Positions 8,260 through 17,345 of a DNA stretch of 64,000 bases are shown piece by piece. Below the pieces are notes generated by a model. That model made no database searches and was not told the DNA's origin. It saw only the letters and a program-made list of their open reading frames with translations. Within the stretch, counting starts at the first letter, position 1; the number at the start of each line of letters is the position of its first letter. Position numbers and translations under genes: made by a program. The stretch is from Acinetobacter defluvii (GTDB lineage Bacteria > Pseudomonadota > Gammaproteobacteria > Pseudomonadales > Moraxellaceae): positions 3,162,001 through 3,226,000 of the forward strand of contig NZ_CP029397.2 in assembly GCF_001704615.3 (NCBI RefSeq), given 5' to 3'.

Positions 8260-8652
8260 TTAAATCGGTAAAGCACGATCATCATTCAAAGCAACAATGC
8301 CACGAATCGCACGATATACGATCCAGATCCAAGAGAAAAACAGCACTGCACCACAGAAAATACTTGCCCCTAAAGCAACGCCTGCAAAGGCATTGACATT
8401 ATCCCCTGTAAAAAATAAGAAAATAAATGGTACAAATGCCAAGATGGTCCAAATCAAATACCACCAAAAAGTACAAATTTGCCATTTAAAATGACTTTCA
8501 TAAATCGTGCCACGCACCGAATCCAATTTGACATAGTTAATAATCAACGCAATCAGTGCCAAAATACCTGCTGAAAAAATCCCAACAATATACAGAATAT
8601 ATAAAATCAAAGTCAGAGATTTGCTGTTATTTGTGTCTACATAATTATTCAT
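8260..8652 (-). CDS. DUF4870-like small inner-membrane protein
   Basis: A 130-residue protein with about three helices (residues about 13-38, 58-82, 90-118). The pattern LYILYIVGIFSAGILALIAL, then HFKWQICTFWWYLIWTI, and a C-terminal WIVYRAIRGIVALND is the layout of DUF4870/TMEM-type proteins found in Acinetobacter and pseudomonads. The true start is ATG 8652 with GAGGG seven bases upstream; an ORF from 8679 adds residues with no support. It is the third gene of an apparent thrB operon, 33 bases after the cold-shock-domain gene. Function unknown. Confidence 0.8.
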   Translation of the reverse strand: MNNYVDTNNSKSLTLILYILYIVGIFSAGILALIALIINYVKLDSVRGTIYESHFKWQICTFWWYLIWTILAFVPFIFLFFTGDNVNAFAGVALGASIFCGAVLFFSWIWIVYRAIRGIVALNDDRALPI

Positions 8653-8685
8653 TGTGATACCCTCAAAAAAAGCAACCATTTACCT

Positions 8686-9312
8686 TTAAAATTTAAAAAC
8701 ATTTAAAGGTGAAATAAGCCATAAAATCAATAAAATATTTAGGAATATCGTACAGAAATAAATCTTTCTAAACGGTTGTTTTTGTGTTTTATGTCGTAAG
8801 CGTTGCTGTGCCAACCAAGCCGCAGGCCAGCCACCTAAGAAAGCGAGAATATGCAACGTATTTTCAGGTACTCGGCTTTTACCAAGTTGTGCAGCCTCTT
8901 TGTCTTGTGCATAGAACCAATAACTCATCACATTTATGATGCTAATGAATAAAATTACCATTCCATTTAAAAGACCAAATATACTTAACCCTGCGAGTAT
9001 CAAAATATAGGCGATACAAACTATCTGCATCGGCTGTATTTTTTGCGTTGCTTTGGATAGAGGCCGTGGTATCTGTCTGCTGTTTTTTTGGGTTTGTGAA
9101 GCTTTTAAGTAACTGACCTGTATCGCTTTATAACGCCCATCTGCATCGACTTGAACAGTGTATTCTAACGCACAACCTAAAATTGGTCGTGGACCTTTTT
9201 GAGCAAAATCTTTGATGTGTAGAAATACTCGACCTTTGCTTTCGTCATTGGGTTGAATAAATCCATAGCCTTTGTCATCAAACCATTCGACTAAACGTCC
9301 TTGATCACGCAT
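8686..9312 (-). CDS. Cold-shock domain fused to DUF1294 membrane domain
   Basis: A 208-residue fusion. Residues 1-68 are a cold-shock fold with GRLVEWFDDKGYGFIQPND, carrying the RNP1-like KGYGFI and RVFLHIKDF RNA-binding faces. A basic linker follows, then DUF1294: two helices near 95-135 and the family motif in LGGWPAAWLAQQRLRHKTQK with a last helix at 185-205. This fusion is widespread in gamma-proteobacteria and is presumed membrane-anchored; its role is not known. ATG 9312 has AGGAAA six bases upstream. It follows thrB by 42 bases. Confidence 0.88.
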   Translation of the reverse strand: MRDQGRLVEWFDDKGYGFIQPNDESKGRVFLHIKDFAQKGPRPILGCALEYTVQVDADGRYKAIQVSYLKASQTQKNSRQIPRPLSKATQKIQPMQIVCIAYILILAGLSIFGLLNGMVILFISIINVMSYWFYAQDKEAAQLGKSRVPENTLHILAFLGGWPAAWLAQQRLRHKTQKQPFRKIYFCTIFLNILLILWLISPLNVFKF

Positions 9313-9354
9313 TTTGACTTTCCTAATGTTGGGTTGTTGCAACGTAAACTAATA

Positions 9355-10305
9355 TTAAGCAGTCACAAATTTTAAGCGTTCAATCAACATATTACGCATC
9401 TCGGCAGGATTTTTCTGCAAAATATCGTCGCCTGTACGCCCTTCTGCTGCATTCATCTGTGCCACCTGTAAACGCATCAACCAAAAACGTCCTGCAGCCA
9501 TTGCTAAGTAAAGTTCTAAGCAAGCTTTTTCATCTGGAGTTAATGGGCGTACTGTTTCATAAGCATTTAAAAAGGCAATCGCTTTGTCTTCATTTAACGT
9601 CACATCAGGATATTCGGTACAGAAATCATTTAAGGTAATGGCAATATCAAACAAAAACTCATCATGGTTCAATTCATAAAAATCCAAAATGCCATTTAAC
9701 TGATCACCCTCAAATAAAGTGTTATCACGAAATAAATCAGAATGAATAAAGCCTTTTGGACGGTCAGGATACATTGCCGTTAAGGCTTCATATAAACCAA
9801 ACAAATTATTCAGCAAGATTTGATCTGCCATATCCAACGTTGGACGCATCTGACGCGCAACCTGATACCAATATTCATGATCACGCACACTACTTCGTTC
9901 TAGAGGAAAGTTTTGCAAAGCCACATGCATTTTTGCTTGAGCAATTGCGATGGCTTCAGCTTGTGCCAAACTCGCAGGCATCGGATGTTTGCCCAGCATA
10001 CGTGGTGCAATTTGAGCAGGTTTATCTTTTAAAGTTTGAATATATTGCCCATGACACATGAGTGGCACAGGAACAGGCAAACCTTGCTCACCTAAACACT
10101 CCAGAATAGGAATTATTTCTCCTGCTGATTCAGCATCCATATTTTCAAATAAAGTCAGAACAAACTGTGAACCATCTAGGCAAATCAGAAAATAGTTGGT
10201 GTTTTGAATACCACCTTGAATCGGATTTAGTTCAACCACCTCCAATCCATAAGGTACTGCGAAAGCTTGAACTTCCTGTAAACTCAAAGTGGTATAAACC
10301 GACAT
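9355..10305 (-). CDS. thrB: Homoserine kinase
   Basis: ThrB phosphorylates L-homoserine for threonine synthesis. This 316-residue protein is the aminoglycoside-phosphotransferase-fold form used by pseudomonads and Acinetobacter, not the GHMP type of E. coli. The nucleotide region PIQGGIQNTNYFLIC lies near 28-42. The Brenner-type catalytic loop is FIHSDLFRDNTLF (about 188-200), and the metal-binding DFYELNHDEFLFDIA follows near 210-225. It heads a likely three-gene minus-strand operon. It is divergent from hisF, with two small hairpins in the gap. Confidence 0.93.
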   Translation of the reverse strand: MSVYTTLSLQEVQAFAVPYGLEVVELNPIQGGIQNTNYFLICLDGSQFVLTLFENMDAESAGEIIPILECLGEQGLPVPVPLMCHGQYIQTLKDKPAQIAPRMLGKHPMPASLAQAEAIAIAQAKMHVALQNFPLERSSVRDHEYWYQVARQMRPTLDMADQILLNNLFGLYEALTAMYPDRPKGFIHSDLFRDNTLFEGDQLNGILDFYELNHDEFLFDIAITLNDFCTEYPDVTLNEDKAIAFLNAYETVRPLTPDEKACLELYLAMAAGRFWLMRLQVAQMNAAEGRTGDDILQKNPAEMRNMLIERLKFVTA

Positions 10306-10362
10306 AGAAAACCTGCGAAAAAACTTACATAAGTTTGATAGAATACCCTCTCTCAGGTTTTA

Positions 10363-10379
10363 GGTGTAGCACCTACACC
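10363..10379. promoter_or_regulatory. Hairpin in the thrB-hisF divergent region
   Basis: GGTGTAG/CTACACC with a 3-base loop is preceded by the palindrome AAACTTACATAAGTTT at 10321-10336. Both sit 40-100 bases upstream of hisF. They may be operators or leader structure; no known repressor site recognised. Confidence 0.3.
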
Positions 10380-10418
10380 CTTCAGTTTCATAATCGGCTG
10401 TTATTTTTGGAAAAAATT

Positions 10419-11177
10419 ATGCTTGCTAAACGTATTATTCCTTGCCTCGATGTAGATAATGGGCGTGTGGTTAAAGGTGTTCAATTCCTTGATATTCGTG
10501 ATGCAGGTGATCCCGTTGAAGTAGCCCGCCGTTATAATGAACAAGGTGCTGACGAAATTACCTTTTTAGATATTACTGCGACTTCTAATGGTCGTGATAC
10601 CACTTATCGCACCGTTGAGCGTATGGCTGAAACTGTGTTCGTACCACTGACTGTCGGTGGTGGTGTGCGTAAGGTTGAAGATATTCGCTTATTGCTCAAT
10701 GCAGGTGCAGACAAAGTCAGTATCAATTCCGCAGCCGTATTTAATCCTGAGTTTGTGCAAGAAGCATCGCAACGCTTTGGTGCACAATGTATCGTCGTTG
10801 CAATTGATGCGAAAAAAACAGGTGAGAATAAATGGGAAATTTTCACGCATGGTGGTCGTAAACCCACAGGTATTGATGCAATCGAATGGGCAGTGAAAAT
10901 GGCAGACTTTGGGGCTGGCGAATTACTTGTCACCTCAATGGATGCTGATGGTACAAAAGCAGGTTATGACCTTGAATTGATGCGTAATATTAATGACCGT
11001 GTCACCATTCCAACCATTGCGTCTGGTGGCGTGGGTAACTTACAACATTTAGCCGATGGAATATTAAAAGGCGGTGCTGATGCAGTTTTAGCAGCCTCTA
11101 TTTTCCACTTTGGTCAATACACCATTCCTGAAGCGAAAAAATATCTTGCAGAACAAGGTATTGAGATGCGTCTTTGA
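10419..11177 (+). CDS. hisF: Imidazole glycerol phosphate synthase, cyclase subunit
   Basis: HisF joins ammonia from HisH to PRFAR, giving imidazole glycerol phosphate and AICAR. The 252-residue TIM barrel shows [18 protein letters not shown] with catalytic Asp11, [12 protein letters not shown] phosphate loop, VVAIDAKK with the second acid near 130, [12 protein letters not shown], and [12 protein letters not shown] 10419 fits the family N-terminus MLAKRIIPC exactly; longer upstream frame is not conserved. Ends in a very strong terminator. Confidence 0.97.
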   Translation: MLAKRIIPCLDVDNGRVVKGVQFLDIRDAGDPVEVARRYNEQGADEITFLDITATSNGRDTTYRTVERMAETVFVPLTVGGGVRKVEDIRLLLNAGADKVSINSAAVFNPEFVQEASQRFGAQCIVVAIDAKKTGENKWEIFTHGGRKPTGIDAIEWAVKMADFGAGELLVTSMDADGTKAGYDLELMRNINDRVTIPTIASGGVGNLQHLADGILKGGADAVLAASIFHFGQYTIPEAKKYLAEQGIEMRL

Positions 11178-11235
11178 GCTGTAGTTAGTAGAATCCTTGT
11201 TTATTCCTAAAAATTAGTTTGACACGATGTTCAAC

Positions 11236-11266
11236 AAAATGCCCGATGAATCTCATCGGGCATTTT
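11236..11266 (+). terminator. hisF terminator
   Basis: A perfect 14-bp stem AAAATGCCCGATGA/TCATCGGGCATTTT (11236-11249, 11253-11266), 3-base loop, T-rich 3' flank. Confidence 0.92.
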
Positions 11267-11393
11267 GTGTTTTAAAGAATAAAAGGATTAAAGCCAAAGT
11301 TATTCTTCTTTTCAATATGCGCTATGCAATAAAATTTCTGTAAGATAGACAGCACTATCTGAAAACAACAAAGATCAAAGATAAGGAATATAC

Positions 11394-12071
11394 ATGCAAG
11401 CTTTATTTCATTTTTGGAAAGGCTTTAAACTTTTACCCTCTGCATGGTTGTTGTTGGTACAGCTGAGTATTCTGATTTTATATTTATTTACCAGTAGCAG
11501 TCGTAGCTATCAAATTTTTATGTGGGCGCTTGGTGTATTGGCATTGTTAATCATTGCCAAAGTTATTCGACAAACCCCAGTTTATAGTTTTATTGGACTA
11601 TTTTTTGTGGGTGCGGCATTTATATTTTCTATACTCATGTTGGTCGGATTACGTTCAGTTCCGATGCAAATCACCGCACATATTTTTGAAGCTTTGGCTT
11701 ATTTCTGTGCGGCATACGGCTTAGTCCGTTATATGTTTGAAGACCGTTATTTAACCAAAGATGAGCTGTTTGCAGCAGGCGCAGTATTTACCTTAATTGC
11801 ATGGGGATTTGCTTTTTTATATAGTATTTGTCAACTAGCTGTACCCAATAGCTTTCAAAATCCAAATCATGTCGGAGAATATCAGACATGGCTCGACTTA
11901 CTGTTTCTAAGTTTTAGCTTACAGTCGGCAACCGGTTTATCAGATGTCATTCCCATTGCGCCTGCAGCGCGGGTCATTGCAATGCTACAAATGTTTTGTG
12001 GTGTGATGTACTTGGCATTGATCGTTTCTCGACTTATTGCTTTACATTATGTCGGTCATAAAGCTGAATAA
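11394..12071 (+). CDS. Two-pore-domain-like ion channel protein
   Basis: A 225-residue membrane protein with about six hydrophobic segments. The last two flank a pore-loop sequence FSLQSATGLSDVIPIAPAAR (about 180-199), a variant of the potassium-channel selectivity filter pattern TxTGxGD, followed by the inner helix MLQMFCGVMYLALIVSRLIAL. This matches the ion-channel (Ion_trans_2) group. Cation selectivity is plausible, but the missing second Gly (GLSD) makes it uncertain. ATG 11394 has AAGGA nine bases upstream. Single gene between hisF and betT. Confidence 0.8.
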   Translation: MQALFHFWKGFKLLPSAWLLLVQLSILILYLFTSSSRSYQIFMWALGVLALLIIAKVIRQTPVYSFIGLFFVGAAFIFSILMLVGLRSVPMQITAHIFEALAYFCAAYGLVRYMFEDRYLTKDELFAAGAVFTLIAWGFAFLYSICQLAVPNSFQNPNHVGEYQTWLDLLFLSFSLQSATGLSDVIPIAPAARVIAMLQMFCGVMYLALIVSRLIALHYVGHKAE

Positions 12072-12234
12072 TTTCAATTAAATAATTTTACAGTAACTAA
12101 ACTGCATCACTTCTTTGTTTGAATTACCATCTATTTGGACTTTTCTTAAACTGAGTCCGCCTTTTTTCACGTCATGTGAATGCCTTTCTTGATCCATAGG
12201 GTCTATTTATTAATTAAAAAAATGTGAGGAAGAT

Positions 12235-14202
12235 ATGCCTTCCAAAAAGTCATCTTGGTTTGACAATGTCAATCCAAATGTATTTTTCAGTAGTGTTGGG
12301 ATTATAGTTGTATTTTTAGCATTTGTGATTTTTACACCGAATGCGTTTGACCTAATGACCAAGCAAATGAATCAGTGGATTACAGATTCATTTAGCTGGT
12401 TTTATGTGCTTGCAGTCGCTATTTTCCTGATGGTTTTAGTGTTCATTGCCTTTTCTGATATGGGTAAAATCAAACTCGGTCCTGATCATAGTCAGCCTGA
12501 TTATAGCAATGGTTCGTGGTTTGCCATGTTATTTACCGCAGGCATGGGCATCGGTTTAATGTTCTTCGGGGTTGCTGAACCCATTATGCATTATGTGGAT
12601 CCGCCAACAGGTGATCCACAAACAGTTCAAGCTGCACAACAAGCGATGCGAATTACCTTTTTCCATTGGGGATTACATGCCTGGGCAATCTATGCTTTGG
12701 TGGGTTTAACGTTGGCTTATTTTGCATTTCGTCATAATCTCCCTTTAAAAGTTCGTTCTGGTTTATATCCCTTAATTGGTAAAAAAATCTATGGTCCGAT
12801 GGGGGATGCGGTAGATACCTTTGCCACCATTGGAACAGTATTTGGCGTTGCAACAACTTTAGGCTTTGGTGTTACACAAATTAACTCAGGTTTGAGTTAT
12901 TTATTTGGTTGGGAAAATCAGATCAGTACGCAAATTATGCTGATTATTTTTGTCAGTATCTTAGCGTCCTTATCAGTAGGCTTAGGTTTAGATAAAGGGA
13001 TTAAGCGCCTGTCAGAATTAAACTTAGTTCTCGCTTTAACTTTATTAGGCTTTGTATTTTTAGCCAGTTCTAGTATTTATATTTTACAAACCACCATTCA
13101 AAATGCTGGGCAATACATCTCTAATTTATTTTCCATGACTTTTAATCTGTATGCCTATCAACCCAGTGGCTGGATTGGTGGCTGGACGATTATGTACTGG
13201 GCATGGTGGATTTCATGGTCACCATTTGTAGGGATGTTTATTGCACGTGTGTCACGTGGACGAACCATCCGAGAGTTTATTGTAGGTGTATTACTCATTC
13301 CTACAGGTTTTACTTTGATCTGGATGGGGTTCATGGGGAATGCAGCTTTATTTAGCATTTTAGAACAAGGACATGGCGCGCTAATTACAGCAGTACAAAA
13401 AGACTCGTCTGTAGCATTGTTTGAGTTCTTGAGTCATTTGCCTTTTGCCAGTATTTCAAGCTTTATTGCCACAGTTTTGGTGGTATTGTTTTTTGTGACG
13501 TCTGCGGATTCGGGTGCTTTAGTAACGGATTATCTCACTGCAAAATCAGATAATTCCCCAGTGTGGCAACGTTTATTCTGGACAGTGCTTATGGCGGTAT
13601 TGTCGATTATCTTATTGGTGGTAGGCGGTTTAGGTGCATTGCAGTCAGCCACCATGATGAGTGCCTTACCATTCACCTTAATTATGGTGTTGTTGTGTTG
13701 GGGCTTGCTCAAAGCCTTGCGTTTAGATGTGACCAAAATGAATGCCTTACAAATGGCACGTATCACTCCAAGAGCCGTACAAAATCCACGGAGTTGGCAA
13801 CAACGTTTAGGCTTGATTATGCATTATCCGCATACGCGTGATGAAGTGAATGACTATATTCAACATCAGGTACGACAAGCTTTTGAAAACATCCAACGTG
13901 AATTTAAACGTCGACATTTACAGGTAAATATTCATCAAGTCGAGGATGGCTTAGCACTCAGTGTCGACCACCAAAGTGAGTTGAATTTTATTTATAAAGT
14001 ACTGACTCATCAAACTGAAGCTGCAAGTTTTATGCTAGACGAACAACATGATGAAATTGATGAGTTTTATCAAGCAGAGGTGTTTTTACGTGAAGGTGGT
14101 CAGGGTTATGATGTGATGGACTGGACGCAAGAAGATCTATTACAAGATATTATTGACCAATATGAACGCCATTTACATTTTTTAAATGTGATTCGTAATT
14201 GA
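12235..14202 (+). CDS. betT: BCCT choline transporter
   Basis: A 655-residue betaine/choline/carnitine transporter with twelve helices. The family region GGWTIMYWAWWISWSPFVGM (about 317-336) holds the aromatic substrate box, and FIARVSRGRTIREFI follows. Helix 3 bears MLFTAGMGIGLMFFGVAEP with the Gly-rich unwound segment. A long C-terminal cytosolic tail of about 150 residues (WQQRLGLIMHYPHTRDEVND to the end) is the mark of BetT types that sense osmotic stress. Uptake feeds glycine betaine synthesis. GAGGAAG precedes the ATG. No bet enzymes are adjacent, so substrate assignment rests on length and tail. Confidence 0.9.
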   Translation: MPSKKSSWFDNVNPNVFFSSVGIIVVFLAFVIFTPNAFDLMTKQMNQWITDSFSWFYVLAVAIFLMVLVFIAFSDMGKIKLGPDHSQPDYSNGSWFAMLFTAGMGIGLMFFGVAEPIMHYVDPPTGDPQTVQAAQQAMRITFFHWGLHAWAIYALVGLTLAYFAFRHNLPLKVRSGLYPLIGKKIYGPMGDAVDTFATIGTVFGVATTLGFGVTQINSGLSYLFGWENQISTQIMLIIFVSILASLSVGLGLDKGIKRLSELNLVLALTLLGFVFLASSSIYILQTTIQNAGQYISNLFSMTFNLYAYQPSGWIGGWTIMYWAWWISWSPFVGMFIARVSRGRTIREFIVGVLLIPTGFTLIWMGFMGNAALFSILEQGHGALITAVQKDSSVALFEFLSHLPFASISSFIATVLVVLFFVTSADSGALVTDYLTAKSDNSPVWQRLFWTVLMAVLSIILLVVGGLGALQSATMMSALPFTLIMVLLCWGLLKALRLDVTKMNALQMARITPRAVQNPRSWQQRLGLIMHYPHTRDEVNDYIQHQVRQAFENIQREFKRRHLQVNIHQVEDGLALSVDHQSELNFIYKVLTHQTEAASFMLDEQHDEIDEFYQAEVFLREGGQGYDVMDWTQEDLLQDIIDQYERHLHFLNVIRN

Positions 14203-14249
14203 GTATGCGCTAATTTATTGGCCAAACCTGTGAATAGATCACATGATGG

Positions 14250-14280
14250 AAAATACAGTGCCTAACATGCACTGTATTTT
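14250..14280 (+). terminator. betT terminator
   Basis: Stem AAAATACAGTGC/GCACTGTATTTT (12 bp) with loop CTAACAT and a T-rich tail. A near-copy of this stem occurs at 54174-54205. Confidence 0.85.
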
Positions 14281-14949
14281 CTTTGTATCACCCCATAGTT
14301 AAAGCTTTCACATCCGTTTGATATCAGTATTTTAAACACTAGAATTTTCCACGAGATAGAGCGACTTGTAACAGATAGAGTCACTTCTAAATAGAGTGCC
14401 TTTTCACCTAACTAACGTTTCACTTATCAAATAGTTTTATGCTTCTAAGCTGAGTATCTGTAAGTATTTTAAGCTGTATCGATATTATGAATGTAGATTA
14501 AGGATATTTAAATCTGCTCCTCCAAAGAAGTGTAGATTTTAATAGACTAGCTTGGTGATCATTAGTCATAAAAAAATATAAATCATTAAAACTTAAAAAT
14601 TTTAATATTCCATTAAAGAGTTTTAAAAAAAATTATCGTAGAGAGTTATTTTTTAATACAGGAAAAACTCAACGATTTACTCTATGTTGATCAAATCAAA
14701 TAATCAATATAGAAATATAAAAAATCGTTCTACACATGAGTTATCGTTTTTTAATCCACGATCCAATACATAACATCCCATAATAAAATCTTTAAAAACT
14801 TTCTTTTAAAGCCTTTTTTAAGTGGAGTAATTTTTATTCCCAATATATAAATCCATCTTATTTTTCCTGCATTTTATTTTTGATATTTTTACACAAATAA
14901 AAAGAGCAACATATGCTGCTCTCCTCAAATTCGTATCGAAAGTCTTTAT
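14281..14949. other. 670-bp A/T-rich gap without a gene
   Basis: No ORF with protein-like composition. The only pattern is three degenerate direct repeats around 14353-14402 (GATAGAGCGACTT, GATAGAGTCACTT, AATAGAGTGCCTT) spaced 18-20 bases. The right end ends just past the porin-like gene, so this region is downstream DNA for both neighbours. Confidence 0.5.
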
Positions 14950-15717
14950 TTAGAAAAGGAATGAAATACCAAATCCTGCATTATAGCTACGATCTTGACC
15001 CTCTAAATCAACTCCGATGCTCCCATCAAGTTGAGTACGATCATTTAACGCGTAGATCAGACCTGAAGCCAAACCATATTGATAATCTTCACTTTCAGCT
15101 TTATGGTAAATAAACTCAGAAAAACCGGATAAATTTCCTGCAATTTTATAACCTACTGTTGGAATCGCAGTCACTGACCAGTCGCCATCTTGCACAGCAT
15201 AATTCATGGTAATGCCTGTAGTCACCAAGTCATTATACTGATAATCAAGTGAAGTCCCTAAACTATAGATATCGTCTTCGTTGCTAAAGCCTTCATTCCC
15301 AGTTGCAATAATCGCTTGTGCTAAGACAGCCATAGACAATTTATCATCGTCTAAATCAATGGCTTTCTTTAAACCAATGCTGACATCACCCAAACCATCA
15401 TCATCAACTTTTTCACCTTTATACTTGGTTTGCGTCCATGTAGGTCCTGCCCAACCCAATTGTAGCTCTAAGCCTGATGCTAAACCTGTACGCAATAACA
15501 TATCACCATTTAAGGTTACTGTTTTTGCCTTTGCGCCCTCTACTGTAGTTTCACGATAGCTTGCACTTGGTAAACCCTGTTCCCAAGCCACTTGACCCAC
15601 TGGTGTGATCCCCGTACTAAATCCTGCACCAGGACGGTCAAATGAAAATTCTGCAGCAAAGCTACTCATACTTACAGTTGCTGCAAGCATCATGATGATT
15701 TTATTCGGTATTGTCAT
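14950..15717 (-). CDS. MetA-pathway-type outer-membrane transporter
   Basis: A 255-residue protein with an N-terminal signal peptide (MTIPNKIIMMLAATVSMSSFAAE, cut near 22) and a body of alternating beta-barrel strands ending in FGISFLF, the C-terminal aromatic needed for barrel assembly. The repeated pattern of GLGDVSIGLKKAI and TLNGDMLLRTGL fits the Phenol_MetA_deg/transporter family. It probably forms an outer-membrane channel for hydrophobic compounds; the substrate is unknown. It lies 12 bases after the ankyrin gene, so they are likely cotranscribed. Confidence 0.72.
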   Translation of the reverse strand: MTIPNKIIMMLAATVSMSSFAAEFSFDRPGAGFSTGITPVGQVAWEQGLPSASYRETTVEGAKAKTVTLNGDMLLRTGLASGLELQLGWAGPTWTQTKYKGEKVDDDGLGDVSIGLKKAIDLDDDKLSMAVLAQAIIATGNEGFSNEDDIYSLGTSLDYQYNDLVTTGITMNYAVQDGDWSVTAIPTVGYKIAGNLSGFSEFIYHKAESEDYQYGLASGLIYALNDRTQLDGSIGVDLEGQDRSYNAGFGISFLF

Positions 15718-15729
15718 ACTGTTACTCAG

Positions 15730-16272
15730 TTAAGCTAATTCTTTAGACATTTTGGCGCCGTGGCTACGCAATAACTCTAAAGTTTCTTTCTCTTCAGGTA
15801 AAGCCTGTGACCAATCAATTTCATCAAAATCTTGATCAAAAAATAAATCACAAATCGAAGTAAGAATCGTTTTTCCCTCTTCATCTTTGCTATTTACATC
15901 AACTTTCAGTTCTAACAAACGTTTCACTGCAGGAACACATGCGGCACTTGCGGCATCCCAAAGTGGACCATAACACTCTTCTGCATCCCAAAGATGAAAA
16001 TTAGCTTTTGCTTGAATGAGTTGTTCTAAAATGTCTAAATGAACTTGTAACTGTGCTTGTTTTTGTTCTGCGCTTAAGGGCTGACCTGCCTCATAAGCCT
16101 CACATACAACTTCCCACCATTGAAATAAACCATCTGACCAAACTGATACTGCAGGTCCTTTTTCAGGTTCAATAAAATTAGGATCTAAACCCTCTGCCAA
16201 GAGTCGCGTGACTTGTTCAAGGTCTAATGCTTCTATAGCCTGTAAAAAGTCGTGTTGGGGCGCAGTCAGCAT
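15730..16272 (-). CDS. Ankyrin-repeat protein
   Basis: A 180-residue protein with a few degenerate ankyrin repeats: FLQAIEALDLEQVTRLLAEG followed by LDPNF near 10-33, and ACVPAVKRLLELKVDVNSKDEEGKT near 110-135. The central part has Trp-rich DGLFQWWEVVCEA. There is no signal peptide, so it is likely cytosolic. Such proteins mediate protein contacts and cannot be assigned a partner by sequence. It is the first gene of a two-gene unit with the outer-membrane protein. Confidence 0.75.
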   Translation of the reverse strand: MLTAPQHDFLQAIEALDLEQVTRLLAEGLDPNFIEPEKGPAVSVWSDGLFQWWEVVCEAYEAGQPLSAEQKQAQLQVHLDILEQLIQAKANFHLWDAEECYGPLWDAASAACVPAVKRLLELKVDVNSKDEEGKTILTSICDLFFDQDFDEIDWSQALPEEKETLELLRSHGAKMSKELA

Positions 16273-16416
16273 ATACTTGTCTCATTTTGGATTTCAATAT
16301 ATGACTATTATGCCGAAAAATAAAAAAGATCGTTCAAGTAATTATTAGCCTACTGATTTTGTAAAATTTTATGCCGTTTTTTGTTGCTTTATGACCAAAA
16401 CTTTTAATTCAACCAT

Positions 16417-16439
16417 AAAAAAAGCCCCTTTCGGGGCTT
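16417..16439 (-). terminator. hpf terminator
   Basis: Stem AAGCCCC/GGGGCTT (16422-16428, 16433-16439) with loop TTTC; A-run 16417-16423 reads as U-run on the minus strand, directly after the gene at 16445. Confidence 0.85.
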
Positions 16440-16444
16440 CTTCA

Positions 16445-16810
16445 CTAAGCTTCACCTGCTTCTAAATCAGAATCACTAAATTCCAGTTTTCCACCGCGAG
16501 GATTTTCTTTTTTCTCAAGTACATGCTCGATGCTACGTTTAATACGATCAATCGCACCATGTAATGCAAGATCAATGTTTTTAGCTTTATGTGTCACAAC
16601 GACAGGTTTTAAACCAGCAGCTTTTGCTTCGATCATACAACGAATATCGTCATCACCGCCTTTGTCCCCATTTTCATCACTAATATGAACCGAAAATTGT
16701 GTAATACGCTCACTATGACGTTGAAATTCTTGATTTAACTCTTCGCGCACATAGGTAATTAAACGATCACTATTTTGAATATTTTTATCTGTACGGATTT
16801 CAATGTTCAT
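16445..16810 (-). CDS. HPF/RaiA-family ribosome hibernation factor
   Basis: A 121-residue protein with the HPF/RaiA beta-alpha-beta-beta-beta-alpha fold: MNIEIRTDKNIQNSDRLITY, then ITQFSVHISDENGDKGGDDD, then CMIEAKAAGLKPVVVTHKA, then IDLALHGAIDRIKRSIEHVL. These factors bind the decoding site of idle 30S subunits, causing 70S inactivation or 100S dimers in stationary phase. Asp-rich loop 36-46 and an acidic tail are noteworthy. ATG 16810 has AGAGG upstream; the TTG 16819 is less likely. It is RaiA-sized rather than the 95-residue HPF, and no rpoN is nearby. Confidence 0.82.
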   Translation of the reverse strand: MNIEIRTDKNIQNSDRLITYVREELNQEFQRHSERITQFSVHISDENGDKGGDDDIRCMIEAKAAGLKPVVVTHKAKNIDLALHGAIDRIKRSIEHVLEKKENPRGGKLEFSDSDLEAGEA

Positions 16811-17345
16811 AAATATCAACCTCTTCTAACAATTTTATATTTTCAATAAATTTAAAAAATCATTTATGTGTATGTGCAAAACTTTCTTATGTTGGCACGT
16901 TGGGTTCTTGCTGGTGTTTCAGCTTTGAGTACATCTTCATTTGAATTTTGGTCGCAACCTCCATCATGAATGATGAACACTTTGGAGAAATTTCCGTGTC
17001 CTTATATCTTCAATATCGGGCTATATTGAAAAATATGCAAGAGGATTTTGAAAATATTTATGAAAACAATATGAAAAATGACAAGTTGTTACTTTATTTT
17101 CTAATTTAATGATTTAATTATCTTTTTTACTTTATAGTTTTACCCTTTTCACACATTTAAAAATCGTTTAAAAAACATACTTGCGCAGTTTGATACGTAT
17201 TAATAGTCCGAGAATATTCTCCTTTTTTAGGGCTTTTTAAAAGCTCGAAAATTACATAATAATTCACTTTTTAGAGCATTTCGGCTTTATTTTTGCTTAA
17301 GAATCTGTATCCTTGTTACGCTTTCTTGGGGGGAAGATATTTTTC
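16811..17345. other. 535-bp A/T-rich gap
   Basis: Carries the leader and ribosome site of the Tsx-like gene (GGGGGAAG at 17327-17336) and the upstream region of the minus-strand hpf. No ORF or strong terminator is visible. Confidence 0.4.

Noticed and set aside
16892..16912. Sigma54-like TTGGCACG followed by TTGCT
   Set aside because: The GG to GC distance is 16 bases instead of 12, so the -24/-12 geometry is wrong.
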